Below the pieces are notes generated by a model. It did not search any database. It saw nothing but the letters and a program-made list of their open reading frames with translations, and was not told the DNA's origin. The translations under genes were made by a program, and so were the position numbers. Shown here piece after piece: positions 9,440 through 19,217 of a stretch of 64,000 nucleotides of DNA (positions are counted from its first letter, which is position 1; each line of letters opens with the position of its first letter). The stretch comes from Flavobacterium luteolum (GTDB taxonomy: Bacteria; Bacteroidota; Bacteroidia; Flavobacteriales; Flavobacteriaceae), in NCBI RefSeq assembly GCF_027111275.1, contig NZ_CP114286.1, positions 434,001-498,000 of the forward strand, read 5' to 3'.

Positions 9440-9469
9440 TGGTATAGACAGCTTTCGCCATCTATACCA
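9440..9469. repeat. Intercistronic hairpin between susD and nagB
   Basis: TGGTATAGA (9440-9448) and TCTATACCA (9461-9469) are a perfect 9-bp inverted repeat around a 12-nt loop, inside the 109-bp gap between two same-strand genes. There is no T-run on the minus strand, so an mRNA processing or stabilising stem is more likely than a terminator. Confidence 0.55.
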
Positions 9470-9505
9470 CACTACTAACCAAACTTAATATTCTTGTTTT
9501 TTCTT

Positions 9506-11083
9506 TTAGAAGTTCGGAGCGTTAACGTCCCACCAAGTTCTTGTGCCTCCGTTATCAGGACCGTTAAGTTTTGCAATACCTGTTTTAAGACCTTCTGGGT
9601 TTCCATCTTTTTCAGTAGAAACAAAGTTTATTCTTCTTACACCATATTCAGTCGTGATTGCACCAGCACTTTGGTTGTTAAGAATTGGCAATAATTTAGG
9701 ATAACCAGTTCTGCGGTGTTCAGCCCAAGCTTCCATACCGTCAGGGAAATTAGCAATCCATTTTTGAGTAATGATTTTTTGCAGTTTCACTTCGTTACTT
9801 GCAGCATCATCCCAAGCAACAGTTACTTTATTTACAGCTAAACCACTATTGAATGGAGCAACTGGATCTACATAATCTTTAGCTGTTTTTACATTATTTG
9901 CAATATAGTCAGAAGCACCACCTACAGAAAGCTGTTCAAAAGAAGCCGTAATACCAGCTTTGTAGAATGTTGCAGCGTCACCACCCATATTCCAGCCTCT
10001 TAAAGCCCCTTCTGCTCTTAAGAAGTAAACCTCAGCTGCATTTAACCAAACAACTTGTTTGTCTTCGTCTATTATCTTACCAAAGTTCGAAAAATTAATG
10101 TGTTTTGACTTATCACCAAGAATACCGCCAGTACGGATTCCTTTATATTCTCCAGGAAACTGTTCTGAAGTTTTAAAATAAACACTTATTCTAGGATCAT
10201 TGTAACCTCCCATGATAGACTCCATATCTGCAGACATACGGCTATCATTATATTCGTAAGCAGCAACTCTAAGTGGGTGTTGTGAAACATCTTTATTTAC
10301 AATAAAGCTGTCTGCATTTACTGTCATTACACCAAATTTTTGGCTAATTGCTTTTTCAGCTTCCGCTTTAGCTAATGTTGGATTAACTTTTACAACACGC
10401 ATTGCTAATCTTAAACGTAAAGAGTTTGCATATCTAACCCATTTTGTATAGTCTCCTTTATAAGTCGAACGATCGATTTTTGTAAAAGAACTTGTTTCTC
10501 CTGCATCAATTCTTTTTGTTAATTCTGTAACAGCAAAATCTAAATCTTTAAACATTAAGCCATAAGCTTCTTCTTGAGAATCATATCCAATTGCTGCATC
10601 TGTAGTCCCTAATTTAGAATAAACTATTGGTCCCCATGAATCTGCAGCTTTATGTAAAGTCTGTACTTTTACTATTGTTGCCAAAGCATAAAACTCATCA
10701 TATTTTCCTTTAGATGCAGCTTCAACTTTCAAGTAATTTGCCATTACTTGCGTGTAAATAGCTTCCCACCCCCAAAGGTTCCAGTTGTCAGCAAGCGCAT
10801 AAGAAAGGTTATTATTACCGTCAAAACCTGGTGCTGTAGTATATCCTCCCCAAGTGTTACCCGATAAATCAATAGCTACCTGATACTTCCACCCTGGCAC
10901 ATTTACCATCACGTTGTCAAACATCGTAGTAAAAGGCCCTTTAATATGATTAAAGTCTTGCGTTAGTTCCTCTTGTGTAAAACCATCAGGATTACTATTA
11001 ATCTCGTCAAAATTATCTGTACAACCAACTAAAGCCAAAAGACCAAGACAGATTAGTGATTTTTTTATATTATTTGTTTTCAT
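9506..11083 (-). CDS. susD: SusD/RagB-family nutrient-binding outer membrane lipoprotein
   Basis: 525 residues. The signal MKTNNIKKSLICLGLLALVGC ends in a lipobox with Cys21, so the protein is lipid-anchored on the outer membrane. The body follows the SusD-like (SusD/RagB superfamily) plan: NFDEINSNPDGFTQEE after the lipobox, helical TPR-like stretches such as YLKVEAASKGKYDEFYALATIVKVQTLHKAADSWG (split here), AEVYFLRAEGALRG and a C-terminal NFPDGMEAWAEHRRTGYP. It caps the SusC channel next door and binds the oligosaccharide. The 10-bp gap to susC shows one transcription unit. Substrate specificity toward amino-sugar oligomers is inferred from neighbours. Confidence 0.93.
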   Translation of the reverse strand: MKTNNIKKSLICLGLLALVGCTDNFDEINSNPDGFTQEELTQDFNHIKGPFTTMFDNVMVNVPGWKYQVAIDLSGNTWGGYTTAPGFDGNNNLSYALADNWNLWGWEAIYTQVMANYLKVEAASKGKYDEFYALATIVKVQTLHKAADSWGPIVYSKLGTTDAAIGYDSQEEAYGLMFKDLDFAVTELTKRIDAGETSSFTKIDRSTYKGDYTKWVRYANSLRLRLAMRVVKVNPTLAKAEAEKAISQKFGVMTVNADSFIVNKDVSQHPLRVAAYEYNDSRMSADMESIMGGYNDPRISVYFKTSEQFPGEYKGIRTGGILGDKSKHINFSNFGKIIDEDKQVVWLNAAEVYFLRAEGALRGWNMGGDAATFYKAGITASFEQLSVGGASDYIANNVKTAKDYVDPVAPFNSGLAVNKVTVAWDDAASNEVKLQKIITQKWIANFPDGMEAWAEHRRTGYPKLLPILNNQSAGAITTEYGVRRINFVSTEKDGNPEGLKTGIAKLNGPDNGGTRTWWDVNAPNF

Positions 11084-11093
11084 GATGTTTTAA

Positions 11094-14000
11094 TTAGAAA
11101 GTTACATTTAAATTAAGACCAATACTTCTTGTTGATGGTAAACCATAAATATCAACTCCTTGTAAGCCCTGACCTGTACTTAAAGCAATGTTTGGATCGA
11201 ATGGTGCATCTTTATAAAAGAAGAATAAGTTTCTTGCGATTAATGATAAAGTTGCTGTATTAACAAATGGAATTGCTTTTTTATTGAAAGTATATCCAAG
11301 CGAAACCTCTCTTAAACTTACGTTTGTTGCATCATATACATACTCGGCAGTAGCACCGTTAAGACCACCTACAGCTTCATAGTATTTCTGAGGATCCATT
11401 TTAGTTACTTTTGTACCATCAGGCATAACTGCATTTACAGCAACACCACCAGCATTTCTAGCATCTCCAGATCTTTTTGACACTCCATAAAAATCATTCA
11501 TAGATTCTGTAATACTCATTACATCTCCTCCAAAACGTCCATCGATTAAGAAGTTAGCTGTAAAAGCACCAAATTTGAATGTGTTTGACCAGCCTAACAT
11601 AAAATCAGGGTTTGCATTACCAACTTCATGAAAATCAGCTTCAACTGCTAAGTTTCCTTTGTCGTCTAAAACAATTTCTCCTTTATCATTTCTAACGATA
11701 CCTTTTCCTTCAATCACACCAAATGGTCTTCCTTCTGTTAAAGAGTATCTGTAATTAATATTATTTACAGGAGTTAATGGAATTTTACCTCCTAATTCTT
11801 CTGGAATTTCTTTTACTTTATTTTTATTGTGAGAATAATTTACCATAGTTTCCCATGAGAATTTTTGTCCCTCAATAATTTTACCGCTAACAACAAGCTC
11901 AAGTCCTTTATTTTCTATACTACCAGCATTTATCCCGTAGAAAGTATAACCGTAAGGGTTTGTTGCCGGAGCAGGAACTTGAATGTATTGATTTTTAGTT
12001 TCTGAGTTATAGTAAGAAATTTCGAAACCTAATCTATTGTTAAACATTCTCCATTCAGTACCAAATTCAAATTCTGATTTCAATTCAGGTTTCAATCCTT
12101 CACCTGGTCTTGGACCTACTACAGGAGGAATAATATTACCACCTTGAATAGTCGATTTTGGAGAAGTTACAAAAGCAGAAACGTCATTACCTACTTGAGC
12201 ATAAGTTCCTCTCACTTTTCCGAAGTTAATCCATTCTGGCATTGTTGCCATTTCACTAATAAGAGCAGTAACCCCTACAGATGGATAAAAATAAGATGAA
12301 GTATCAGTATTTACTAAAGTAGAAGACCAATCATTACGCCCTGTAACATCTAAGTATAACATGTTTTTATAACCAAAAGTTGCTGAAGCAAAAATTGATT
12401 GAACCTCTCTTGAAGAACCTGTAGCCTGAAGGCTTAAGTTATCTAAACCACTTGCACTTGCAAAATTCCCCAAAGTAAACAAGTTAGCATTTACAAGCCC
12501 GCCAACAATACCAGAATCTAACGTAGTCTGTTGATTTGCCAATGTATTATTGATACTTGTTCCTACGATAGCATTAAAGCTAAAATCTTCGCTGAAATTA
12601 GTATTAATTTTAGCAATCAAATCTCCGTAACGTTGTGTGCTTAAATTAGCAACGTTTATATATCTACCATTTATATTAGATAAAGAAGTATTTGTTGTAG
12701 CATAAATCTTTTTATCATAATCATTTTCAACTCTATTATAGCTATATCTTGCAGCAATGCTTAACCAATTGTTTGCTTTATATTCTAAAGCTAAATTTCC
12801 GTTGAAGAAATTATCTTTATCAATAGATTTATTTCTGTTGATTAACCAATAAGGATTCTGAACATAGATATCAGCATTTGGTGCGCTGTAGAAGTTTTGA
12901 CCGTATAGGTTTCTAGAAGGAATAAATGTTTCAAAATTATCTTTATAATAATTAAAGTCATTTCCTCTTTGGAACAAATAAACTCCAGTTAATGGGTTTG
13001 AATACAATCCGTTTACTGGTCTGTTGTCAATAGTCTGAGTTGTATATTTAGCGTCAGCAGAAACAATTAATTTATTGTTGAAAAATTTACCTGTTTGGCG
13101 AATTCCAAAGTTGTTTTTCTTTAATCCATTTCCTTCTATAACTCCTGACGCAGCAGTATTAGCATAAGAAATACTAGTTGAAGAAACATCAGATCCAGTT
13201 GTAAAAGCAGCAGAAGTAATTTGTGTAACTCCTGTGTTAAAGAAGTCTTTTACGAAATCATTTGAAGAAACTTTTCCTCCCCAAGATTTTTGTGCCCCAG
13301 CTGTACCATATTCATACTGAAATTCTGGTAATGAATGAACAGATTCAAAAGTAGTAACAGAAGAAACAGCTAAATTTCCTGTATTTTCTTTAACTTTTTT
13401 AGAAGACAATAAAATAACCCCATTTGCTCCTTGAGATCCGTATAATACAGAAGCTGCAGCACCTTTAAGTACAGTCATTCCTTCGTAATCGTCTGGATTA
13501 ATCAAAGAAATAACATCTCCTCCGTCACGGTTACCTCCAGCAGTACTACCAAATGAATCATTTGATGCATTTGTATTACCTTGCTGATTCGAAGTACCAT
13601 TATACATAGGAATACCATCAATAACGTAAAGTGGCTGGCTATTCATGATAGAAGAGTTACCACGAATTACAACTTTTGTAGATCCACCAGTACCTCCAGC
13701 ACTTTTTGTTACTGCAACACCGGCAATTTTACCTGCAATAGTATTAATAACGTTGGCATCTTTTACACGTGTTAACTCTTCACCTTTAAGTTCTTGAGCA
13801 GCGTATGTTAAAGATTTTCTTGTTTTCTTAACACCTAAAGAAGTTACAACAACCTCGTTCAAAGCATTTGATGCAGCTGCAACCATTTTCACATTAATTG
13901 TAGCAGCATCTCCTACAACTATTGTTTGAGTTTCTAGTCCTACATAAGTAAAAACCAAGTTCTGACCTTTTTGAACTTCAATAGTATACAATCCGTCAAA

Positions 14001-14159
14001 ATCGGTAGTTGTTCCTTTTTGACCTCCTTGTACAGAAACAGAAGCTCCTGGTAATGGCATACCGTCAGAATCTGTAATCACACCCTTGACATTTTTTACT
14101 TGTGCAAGCGAAACTTGCGCCGTAAAAACAATCATAAAGATTAAGAAAATTTTTTTCAT
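11094..14159 (-). CDS. susC: SusC/RagA-family TonB-linked outer membrane transporter
   Basis: 1021 residues, normal for the family. After a signal peptide (cleaved about residue 19, ...QVSLAQ) comes a carboxypeptidase-regulatory-like beta-sandwich (about 22-105, [34 protein letters not shown]), then the plug domain with [15 protein letters not shown] and [13 protein letters not shown] (SusC signature), and a long 22-strand barrel ending in a C-terminal Phe (GLNLNVTF). It imports oligosaccharides energised by TonB-ExbBD and works as a complex with the SusD gene downstream. Two direct copies of GTCGTTGGTTTAA precede its start, suggesting control by the LytTR regulator encoded divergently. Confidence 0.95.
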   Translation of the reverse strand: MKKIFLIFMIVFTAQVSLAQVKNVKGVITDSDGMPLPGASVSVQGGQKGTTTDFDGLYTIEVQKGQNLVFTYVGLETQTIVVGDAATINVKMVAAASNALNEVVVTSLGVKKTRKSLTYAAQELKGEELTRVKDANVINTIAGKIAGVAVTKSAGGTGGSTKVVIRGNSSIMNSQPLYVIDGIPMYNGTSNQQGNTNASNDSFGSTAGGNRDGGDVISLINPDDYEGMTVLKGAAASVLYGSQGANGVILLSSKKVKENTGNLAVSSVTTFESVHSLPEFQYEYGTAGAQKSWGGKVSSNDFVKDFFNTGVTQITSAAFTTGSDVSSTSISYANTAASGVIEGNGLKKNNFGIRQTGKFFNNKLIVSADAKYTTQTIDNRPVNGLYSNPLTGVYLFQRGNDFNYYKDNFETFIPSRNLYGQNFYSAPNADIYVQNPYWLINRNKSIDKDNFFNGNLALEYKANNWLSIAARYSYNRVENDYDKKIYATTNTSLSNINGRYINVANLSTQRYGDLIAKINTNFSEDFSFNAIVGTSINNTLANQQTTLDSGIVGGLVNANLFTLGNFASASGLDNLSLQATGSSREVQSIFASATFGYKNMLYLDVTGRNDWSSTLVNTDTSSYFYPSVGVTALISEMATMPEWINFGKVRGTYAQVGNDVSAFVTSPKSTIQGGNIIPPVVGPRPGEGLKPELKSEFEFGTEWRMFNNRLGFEISYYNSETKNQYIQVPAPATNPYGYTFYGINAGSIENKGLELVVSGKIIEGQKFSWETMVNYSHNKNKVKEIPEELGGKIPLTPVNNINYRYSLTEGRPFGVIEGKGIVRNDKGEIVLDDKGNLAVEADFHEVGNANPDFMLGWSNTFKFGAFTANFLIDGRFGGDVMSITESMNDFYGVSKRSGDARNAGGVAVNAVMPDGTKVTKMDPQKYYEAVGGLNGATAEYVYDATNVSLREVSLGYTFNKKAIPFVNTATLSLIARNLFFFYKDAPFDPNIALSTGQGLQGVDIYGLPSTRSIGLNLNVTF

Positions 14160-14222
14160 GTTTATTTTATTTTGTTAGTTATGAAGTAAAATTATTCTTA
14201 AGGCATTGTTAAAAAAAATAAA

Positions 14223-14256
14223 TTAAACCAACGACAACAAAATTTAAACCAACGAC
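14223..14256 (-). promoter_or_regulatory. Tandem candidate LytTR operator in front of susC
   Basis: TTAAACCAACGAC occurs twice, at 14223-14235 and 14244-14256, start-to-start 21 bp, i.e. two helical turns. On the susC strand it reads GTCGTTGGTTTAA. Direct repeats at this spacing are the usual target of LytTR regulators, and the next plus-strand operon encodes one. A third copy stands before the sugar permease gene at 16239-16251. A possible -7 box, TAATTTTA (14187-14194), lies downstream. Confidence 0.72.
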
Positions 14257-14433
14257 ATAAATCATTCAATAATACGCTTTACGAAAACGTTCTACTTGAA
14301 AAATTAAGCACTAATATCCTTTTTTTGCGAAATTTTATTCAAAAAAATTGCCTCTTTGCAGTTAATTGTTTAAAGTTGCACAATATTTCATTATTGTTAA
14401 GAAAAACTAAATTTATCTAATAGACCAAACCAA

Positions 14434-15486
14434 TTGAAAGAAATAAGAAAAGTTAAATTTGATATTAAACTGCAAAATCATGTTTGGTTCTGGGGTGTTT
14501 ATTTTACTTTAAACTTCTTAAGATGGGGTGCTTACTTTAATGATTATCCTTATTCTTTCAAATCCAACTTAATAGAATTCTCATTGGTTATTCCTTTGGT
14601 GTATTTAAATTTATTTGTTTTAGTCCCAAAATATGTATTGAAGCAAAAATATATTATGTATACATTTTTATTGCTTCTCAGCCTATTTGCGATTTATTTG
14701 GCTAAAACTGCCCTCACCTATTATATAATATCCGAAAATATCTGGCCAGAAGCCAATAGAGAATATCATCCTTTTGAAATCAATCATATTGTGGCTGTTT
14801 GCATTGGAGAATTGTATGTTCTCGCAATGGCATCATCTGTTTACCTTACCTTGACATGGTTAAGAGAGCGAGAAAGAAATAGATCTTTAAGAGAAAATCA
14901 GTTTAAAATAAAACTAAAGTATCTCGAGAATCAGATCCAGCCACACTTTTTCTTTAACACATTAAACAATCTCTACGCTTTATCATTAGAGTCTTCAAAG
15001 AAAGTTCCAGATGTAATTATCAAACTTTCTAATTTGATGGAATATGTTCTATACGATGTAAAAGGCACCAAGTTTGTTCCTCTTATTAAAGAAATCGATT
15101 ATATTCAGAATTATATTGAAATTGAAAAATTGCGTTTTGAAAATGTAGAAGTAACAATAAATCTAGAGTCAAATATCGATGATGTTGTCGTTCCTCCGCT
15201 TATTTTTATTTCATTAGTAGAAAATGCCTTCAAACATGGCGGATTAAACAATAAAAACCTAAAAATAAAGATCAATTGCAGAGTTATCGACAATAAAACG
15301 CTCGATTTTGAAATCTTAAATAATTTTGTAATTTCACAAAATCATAATCCAAAACGAGGAATCGGTTTAGTTAATACAAAAAAGAGGTTAAAGTTAATTT
15401 ACAGAAACAATTTCAGCCTTAAACATACCACTAAACTAAATTTCTACATAATCCGATTGCAAATACCTACCCAGAATGAAGATTAA
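14434..15486 (+). CDS. LytS/YehU-type sensor histidine kinase
   Basis: 350 residues. Four predicted membrane helices (about 14-34, 45-66, 73-100, 116-141) without a sizeable periplasmic domain are followed by a His_kinase domain with LENQIQPHFFFNTLNNLY (phospho-acceptor His171) and an HATPase with VPPLIFISLVENAFKHG and GIGLVNTKKRL. The start is TTG at 14434: an in-frame TAA sits at 14398-14400 and no ATG lies between. The gene overlaps the response regulator by 11 bp, so they are co-translated. In amino-sugar loci of Flavobacterium such a pair controls the divergent susCD operon. The signal is probably sensed inside the membrane and is unknown. Confidence 0.9.
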   Translation: MKEIRKVKFDIKLQNHVWFWGVYFTLNFLRWGAYFNDYPYSFKSNLIEFSLVIPLVYLNLFVLVPKYVLKQKYIMYTFLLLLSLFAIYLAKTALTYYIISENIWPEANREYHPFEINHIVAVCIGELYVLAMASSVYLTLTWLRERERNRSLRENQFKIKLKYLENQIQPHFFFNTLNNLYALSLESSKKVPDVIIKLSNLMEYVLYDVKGTKFVPLIKEIDYIQNYIEIEKLRFENVEVTINLESNIDDVVVPPLIFISLVENAFKHGGLNNKNLKIKINCRVIDNKTLDFEILNNFVISQNHNPKRGIGLVNTKKRLKLIYRNNFSLKHTTKLNFYIIRLQIPTQNED

Positions 15487-16177
15487 ATGCGTGTTAATTG
15501 ATGATGAGCCTTTAGCTATCAAAGTCCTGCAAAATTATTTTACCAATTTTACAGATTTTGAAGTTGTCGCGACATTCAATAACTCTTTAGAGGCGCTCGA
15601 TTTTATAAACAGTACTCCTGTTGATGCCGTCTTTTTAGATATAAACATGCCTATGATGACTGGCTTTGAACTTATTAGTCTTATCGAAAATAAAACCAAA
15701 GTTATTATTACTACTGCTTTTAGAGAATTTGCTGCCGAAAGTTATGATTTGGATGTACTGGATTATCTCGTTAAACCAATTCCGCTTCCAAGATTTATAA
15801 AATGTATTAATAAAATTACCACCGAATACAATCTTAAAAACAATATTAAGGTTGAAACCTCAAAAGGTGATTCTCATATTTTTATTAAAGTCGATAAAAA
15901 AATGATGAAAATTAATATTGAAGAAATTTTATTTGTTGAAGGAATGAAAGAATATATAAAAGTTGTCACGCCTGATAAAACTTATATTACTCATAAATCT
16001 CTTACATCATTATCTGAAGAATTACCAGCAGATCGTTTCCTTAGAATCCACAAATCTTATGTAATTGCGCTAAATAAGGTAAAATCTATAGAAGGAAACC
16101 GCGTTCAAATACAATCTTACAACATTCCGATAGGCAGAAACTACAGTAAAGAAGTTAAAAATAAGATATTGGAATAA
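15476..16177 (+). CDS. LytTR-family response regulator
   Basis: 233 residues. The N-terminal receiver has the acidic pocket LIDDEPLA, phospho-acceptor Asp55 in FLDINMPMMTGFE, and the conserved Thr and Lys positions in IITTAF and YLVKPI. The C-terminal LytTR DNA-binding domain starts near residue 135: FIKVDKKMMKINIEEILFVE, YIKVVTPDKTYITHKSLTSL, RFLRIHKSYVIALNKV, IPIGRNYSKEV. It should bind direct repeats upstream of target promoters. The GTCGTTGGTTTAA copies before susC and before the permease are the obvious candidates. It overlaps its kinase gene and precedes the permease by about 170 bp. Confidence 0.93.
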   Translation: MKIKCVLIDDEPLAIKVLQNYFTNFTDFEVVATFNNSLEALDFINSTPVDAVFLDINMPMMTGFELISLIENKTKVIITTAFREFAAESYDLDVLDYLVKPIPLPRFIKCINKITTEYNLKNNIKVETSKGDSHIFIKVDKKMMKINIEEILFVEGMKEYIKVVTPDKTYITHKSLTSLSEELPADRFLRIHKSYVIALNKVKSIEGNRVQIQSYNIPIGRNYSKEVKNKILE

Positions 16178-16238
16178 ATATAATTACGAATTACATTTTC
16201 TAAGTAGGTTAAAATTAACACTTTGTTGAAAAAACATA

Positions 16239-16251
16239 GTCGTTGGTTTAA
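16239..16251 (+). promoter_or_regulatory. Candidate LytTR site in front of the permease gene
   Basis: GTCGTTGGTTTAA, identical to both susC-side copies. A degenerate partner (ACTTTGTTGAA, ending 16230) lies 21 bp upstream. The distance to the putative -7 box TATATTTA (16301-16308) is 62 bp, exactly one 21-bp repeat period more than the 41 bp seen on the susC side. Confidence 0.62.
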
Positions 16252-16350
16252 ATTTAACATTATTTATACCTTTTTATTTTTTTTTGATAATCCTAACAAA
16301 TATATTTACGGTCTTCAAAAAACAATAAAATAAAAATTAACCTTATTATT

Positions 16351-17820
16351 ATGAGTTCAGAAAATGTGCAAACCAAATGGGGGCAATTTATCTCTTTGAT
16401 AATCGTCTTCTTCTTTTGGGGTTTTGTTGGATCTGCCAATGACATCCTGATTCCAGTATTCAAAAAAGTATTTACGTTATCGCAAGTACAATCTCAATTA
16501 GTAGCATGGGCTTTCTATGCAGCTTATTTTGTTGGATCAATCATATTCTTTATCGTTTCGTTAAAAGTAGACGTTTTACAAAAATACGGCTACAAAAGAA
16601 CCTTATCTGCAGGATTAGTTCTATCTGCTATTGGTTCATTTTTATTCGTTCCTGCTGCTACAACTCAAAGCTTCCCTTTCTTCTTAACAGCTTTATTTAC
16701 AGTAGGATTAGGTTTTTCAATCCAACAAATTGTAGCAAACCCTTTAGCTATTAAAATGGGAAGTCCAGAAACTGGAGCACACCGTTTAACTCTTGCCGGC
16801 GGAATCAACTCTTTCGGAACAACAATCGGAGCTATTTTGCTAGGAATTGCACTATTCGGAATGGGAGACAACAAAAAAACAGCTCTTTCATTAGAAGATA
16901 TTAAATTGCCTTTCATCATTTTAGGTCTTGCTTTTATCGCTGTTGCCGTTTTTATGAATTTTTCTAAAATCGAAGACCCAGCAAAAGAGGAAGAAGCAAT
17001 CATAAAAGACAAACACAGTAAATTCAACATTCTTGACTATCCGCAATTATACTTGGGTATGTTAGGAATTTTTATTTATGTTGGAACTGAGGTTACTATC
17101 ATCAGTAATCTACCTGCATTATTACACACTCACGAATTCGGAAATGTTCTAGAAGATGCTGTTGCACCATTTATTGCGCTTTATTGGGGAAGTTTAATGA
17201 TCGGTCGTTGGAATGGCGGAGCAAACGTGTTTAACACTTCAAACTTAGTAAATACTGCGCTTAAATTTATTGTTCCTGCTGCTGCATTTGGAGTAATTAT
17301 CGGAGCAAATATCTTTGCTGCACACGACGTTTCTTCATTCTACATTTACCCAATCTGGATTTTATTATTTATCGCTGTAAGTTTTGTTGGTGGTAAAAAT
17401 GCTGGAAAAACATTAATGCTTTTCGGAATTTCAGGATTAACTATGATGGTCTTAGGGCTAGTTTGGCCAGATCCTTCAATAGCTAAATTCTTCTTTATCT
17501 CTGGAGGGTTATTCTTATCTATTATGTGGCCTTCAATCTTCGATTTAGCCATTGCTGGATTAGGAAAAAACACAGGAAAAGCGTCCTCTTTCTTGATCAT
17601 GATGATTCTTGGTGGTGGAGTAATTCCGTTAGTACAAGGAAGTATATGTGATTTAGATGCTACAAATCCAAACGGAATTTTAGGCATCACTTACACACAC
17701 TTCTCATATATTGTACCACTTCTAGGTTTTGCTTATTTAGGATTCTACGGTTTCTACTGTCCAAAAATTTTAAAAAGACAAGGAATCAGCCATATCGAAA
17801 GTGCTGGTGGAGGACACTAA
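16351..17820 (+). CDS. MFS sugar permease, FucP/GlcP/NagP family
   Basis: 489 residues with about 12 membrane helices. Family marks are FFFWGFVGSANDILIPVFKK near the N-terminus, the motif GYKRTLSAGLVLSAIGS after helix 2, and GFSIQQIVANPLAIKMG, typical of the fucose/glucose/GlcNAc H+ symporters. It should carry a monosaccharide or small oligosaccharide, here most likely GlcNAc, across the inner membrane with protons. It follows the two-component pair and shares their strand, but it has its own upstream region with a GTCGTTGGTTTAA site, suggesting co-regulation with susCD. A strong terminator follows. Confidence 0.9.
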   Translation: MSSENVQTKWGQFISLIIVFFFWGFVGSANDILIPVFKKVFTLSQVQSQLVAWAFYAAYFVGSIIFFIVSLKVDVLQKYGYKRTLSAGLVLSAIGSFLFVPAATTQSFPFFLTALFTVGLGFSIQQIVANPLAIKMGSPETGAHRLTLAGGINSFGTTIGAILLGIALFGMGDNKKTALSLEDIKLPFIILGLAFIAVAVFMNFSKIEDPAKEEEAIIKDKHSKFNILDYPQLYLGMLGIFIYVGTEVTIISNLPALLHTHEFGNVLEDAVAPFIALYWGSLMIGRWNGGANVFNTSNLVNTALKFIVPAAAFGVIIGANIFAAHDVSSFYIYPIWILLFIAVSFVGGKNAGKTLMLFGISGLTMMVLGLVWPDPSIAKFFFISGGLFLSIMWPSIFDLAIAGLGKNTGKASSFLIMMILGGGVIPLVQGSICDLDATNPNGILGITYTHFSYIVPLLGFAYLGFYGFYCPKILKRQGISHIESAGGGH

Positions 17821-17842
17821 TATTTAGAAATATCAATATAAA

Positions 17843-17886
17843 AAAATCCAAATTTCAAATAAAACTGAAATTTGGATTTTTTTTAT
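17843..17886. terminator. Terminator after the permease gene
   Basis: AAATCCAAATTTCA pairs with TGAAATTTGGATTT around an 8-nt loop, followed by a long T-run on the plus strand. Confidence 0.88.
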
Positions 17887-17900
17887 TTCCAAAGAAGAGA

Positions 17901-17936
17901 AACCTCAGAACCTCAGTATCTCAGAACCTTAGCCCC
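17901..17936. repeat. Degenerate CTCAG/CTTAG word repeat
   Basis: AACCTCAG, AACCTCAG, TATCTCAG and AACCTTAG follow each other directly before the end of the convergent gene. Same family as 2803-2840 and 36118-36156. Confidence 0.55.
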
Positions 17937-17937
17937 T

Positions 17938-18435
17938 TTATTTCGCATTAATAATATTCTCAAGATTCTTCTTAAAAATTGCCTTATTTTGCGCCGTTAA
18001 AGAATAAACAACATCTTTATCGGCATGAACAATTACTTTGTCTATATTGGCATTTAAAAGCGCTTGGGGATCTTTAATTTTCAACGTGCACGCTCCGTCA
18101 AAAAAACCATCATCTTCTATGGTTTTTCTCGCCTCAATAATTGTCCCATCACTTAAAACAGCCGAAATAGTCATTTGGCTATTTAATGTTTTCGAATAAA
18201 AACCATCCATTACCAGCAAAAGACGATAAGAATTTTTTAATTCTGGCCCTTTAAATTCGTGCCTCGTAATATTATACCGAAGACCTTTTGCGAGAGTTTG
18301 AAATTTAACCGAACAATCTAATTCATAAGTAGCAACATCACCCGCTTCATTTACCGAAGTAATTACTTTAGCGGCTTGGGCGTTTATAGAAAAACTCGCT
18401 GCAAAAAAAGACAATATAAGCACTATAACTTTCAT
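17938..18435 (-). CDS. Secreted protein of unknown function
   Basis: 165 residues from the ATG chosen at 18435 (MKVIVLILSFFAASFSINAQ), which gives a perfect signal peptide. An upstream in-frame ATG at 18456 would add MNLKPLD and is less likely. The mature part has alternating strands (VATYELDCSVKFQTLAKGLR, SQMTISAVLSDGTIIEARKT, KIDPQALLNANIDKV-like segments), probably a beta-sandwich. A free Cys pair is in LDCS and GACTLK. I do not recognise a family. The transaldolase gene is upstream on the same strand, with a terminator hairpin between them, so it is probably a separate unit. Confidence 0.7.
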   Translation of the reverse strand: MKVIVLILSFFAASFSINAQAAKVITSVNEAGDVATYELDCSVKFQTLAKGLRYNITRHEFKGPELKNSYRLLLVMDGFYSKTLNSQMTISAVLSDGTIIEARKTIEDDGFFDGACTLKIKDPQALLNANIDKVIVHADKDVVYSLTAQNKAIFKKNLENIINAK

Positions 18436-18465
18436 ATCTAATGGTTTAAGATTCAATATAAAAGT

Positions 18466-18505
18466 AAAAAAAATCGTCTCTTCTCGTTAGAAAAAAGACG
18501 ATTTT
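18466..18505 (-). terminator. Terminator after transaldolase
   Basis: AAAATCGTCT (18470-18479) pairs with AGACGATTTT (18496-18505), and on the minus strand a T-run follows. Confidence 0.8.
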
Positions 18506-18526
18506 AATTTTATAAGTATCTAAGGA

Positions 18527-19183
18527 TTATTTATTTCCTTTTTCAAAGTCAGCTACAAACTGAGCTAAACCGATATCTGTTAATGGGTGTTTCAATAAAC
18601 CATAAATTGCAGAAAGTGGTCCTGTCATAACATCTGCACCAATTTTAGCACAGTTTACAATATGCATTGTATGACGTACAGAAGCCGCTAAAATTTGAGT
18701 TTCGTAACCATAGTTATCATAAACTTCTCTAATTTCCTGAACCAAGTTCAATCCATCAGTAGAAACATCATCTAAACGGCCCACAAACGGAGAAACATAA
18801 GTTGCTCCAGCTTTAGCTGCCAAAAGCGCTTGTCCTACAGAGAAAACAAGAGTTACATTAGTTTTAATTCCTTTATCAGAAAAATATTTAGCTGCCATAA
18901 CACCTTCCTTAGTCATAGGAAGTTTTACAACGATTTGCTCATGCAATTCAGCAAGCTCCTCACCCTCTTTAACCATACCTTCAAAGTCAAGAGCATTAAC
19001 TTCAGCACTTACATCACCTTCAACAAGATTGCAAATATCAACATAATGCTTAAGGATATTGTTTTTTCCAGTGATTCCTTCTTTTGCCATTAATGACGGA
19101 TTAGTTGTTACACCATCCAAAACACCTAAAGCTTGTGCTTCTTTAATTTGAGCTAAATTAGCTGTGTCAATAAAAAATTTCAT
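18527..19183 (-). CDS. Small transaldolase / fructose-6-phosphate aldolase (TalC/FSA type)
   Basis: 218 residues, the short single-domain transaldolase type. Signs: [29 protein letters not shown], the Schiff-base lysine in [50 protein letters not shown] and [20 protein letters not shown]. It moves a dihydroxyacetone unit between sugar phosphates in the non-oxidative pentose phosphate route. Transaldolase versus F6P aldolase activity cannot be told from the sequence as read. Cytosolic. Upstream lies a structured repeat (19218-19329), and no partner gene is co-transcribed. Confidence 0.92.
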   Translation of the reverse strand: MKFFIDTANLAQIKEAQALGVLDGVTTNPSLMAKEGITGKNNILKHYVDICNLVEGDVSAEVNALDFEGMVKEGEELAELHEQIVVKLPMTKEGVMAAKYFSDKGIKTNVTLVFSVGQALLAAKAGATYVSPFVGRLDDVSTDGLNLVQEIREVYDNYGYETQILAASVRHTMHIVNCAKIGADVMTGPLSAIYGLLKHPLTDIGLAQFVADFEKGNK

Positions 19184-19217
19184 AATTTATATTATTTAAA
19201 TTGTGTTGATTTATTCA

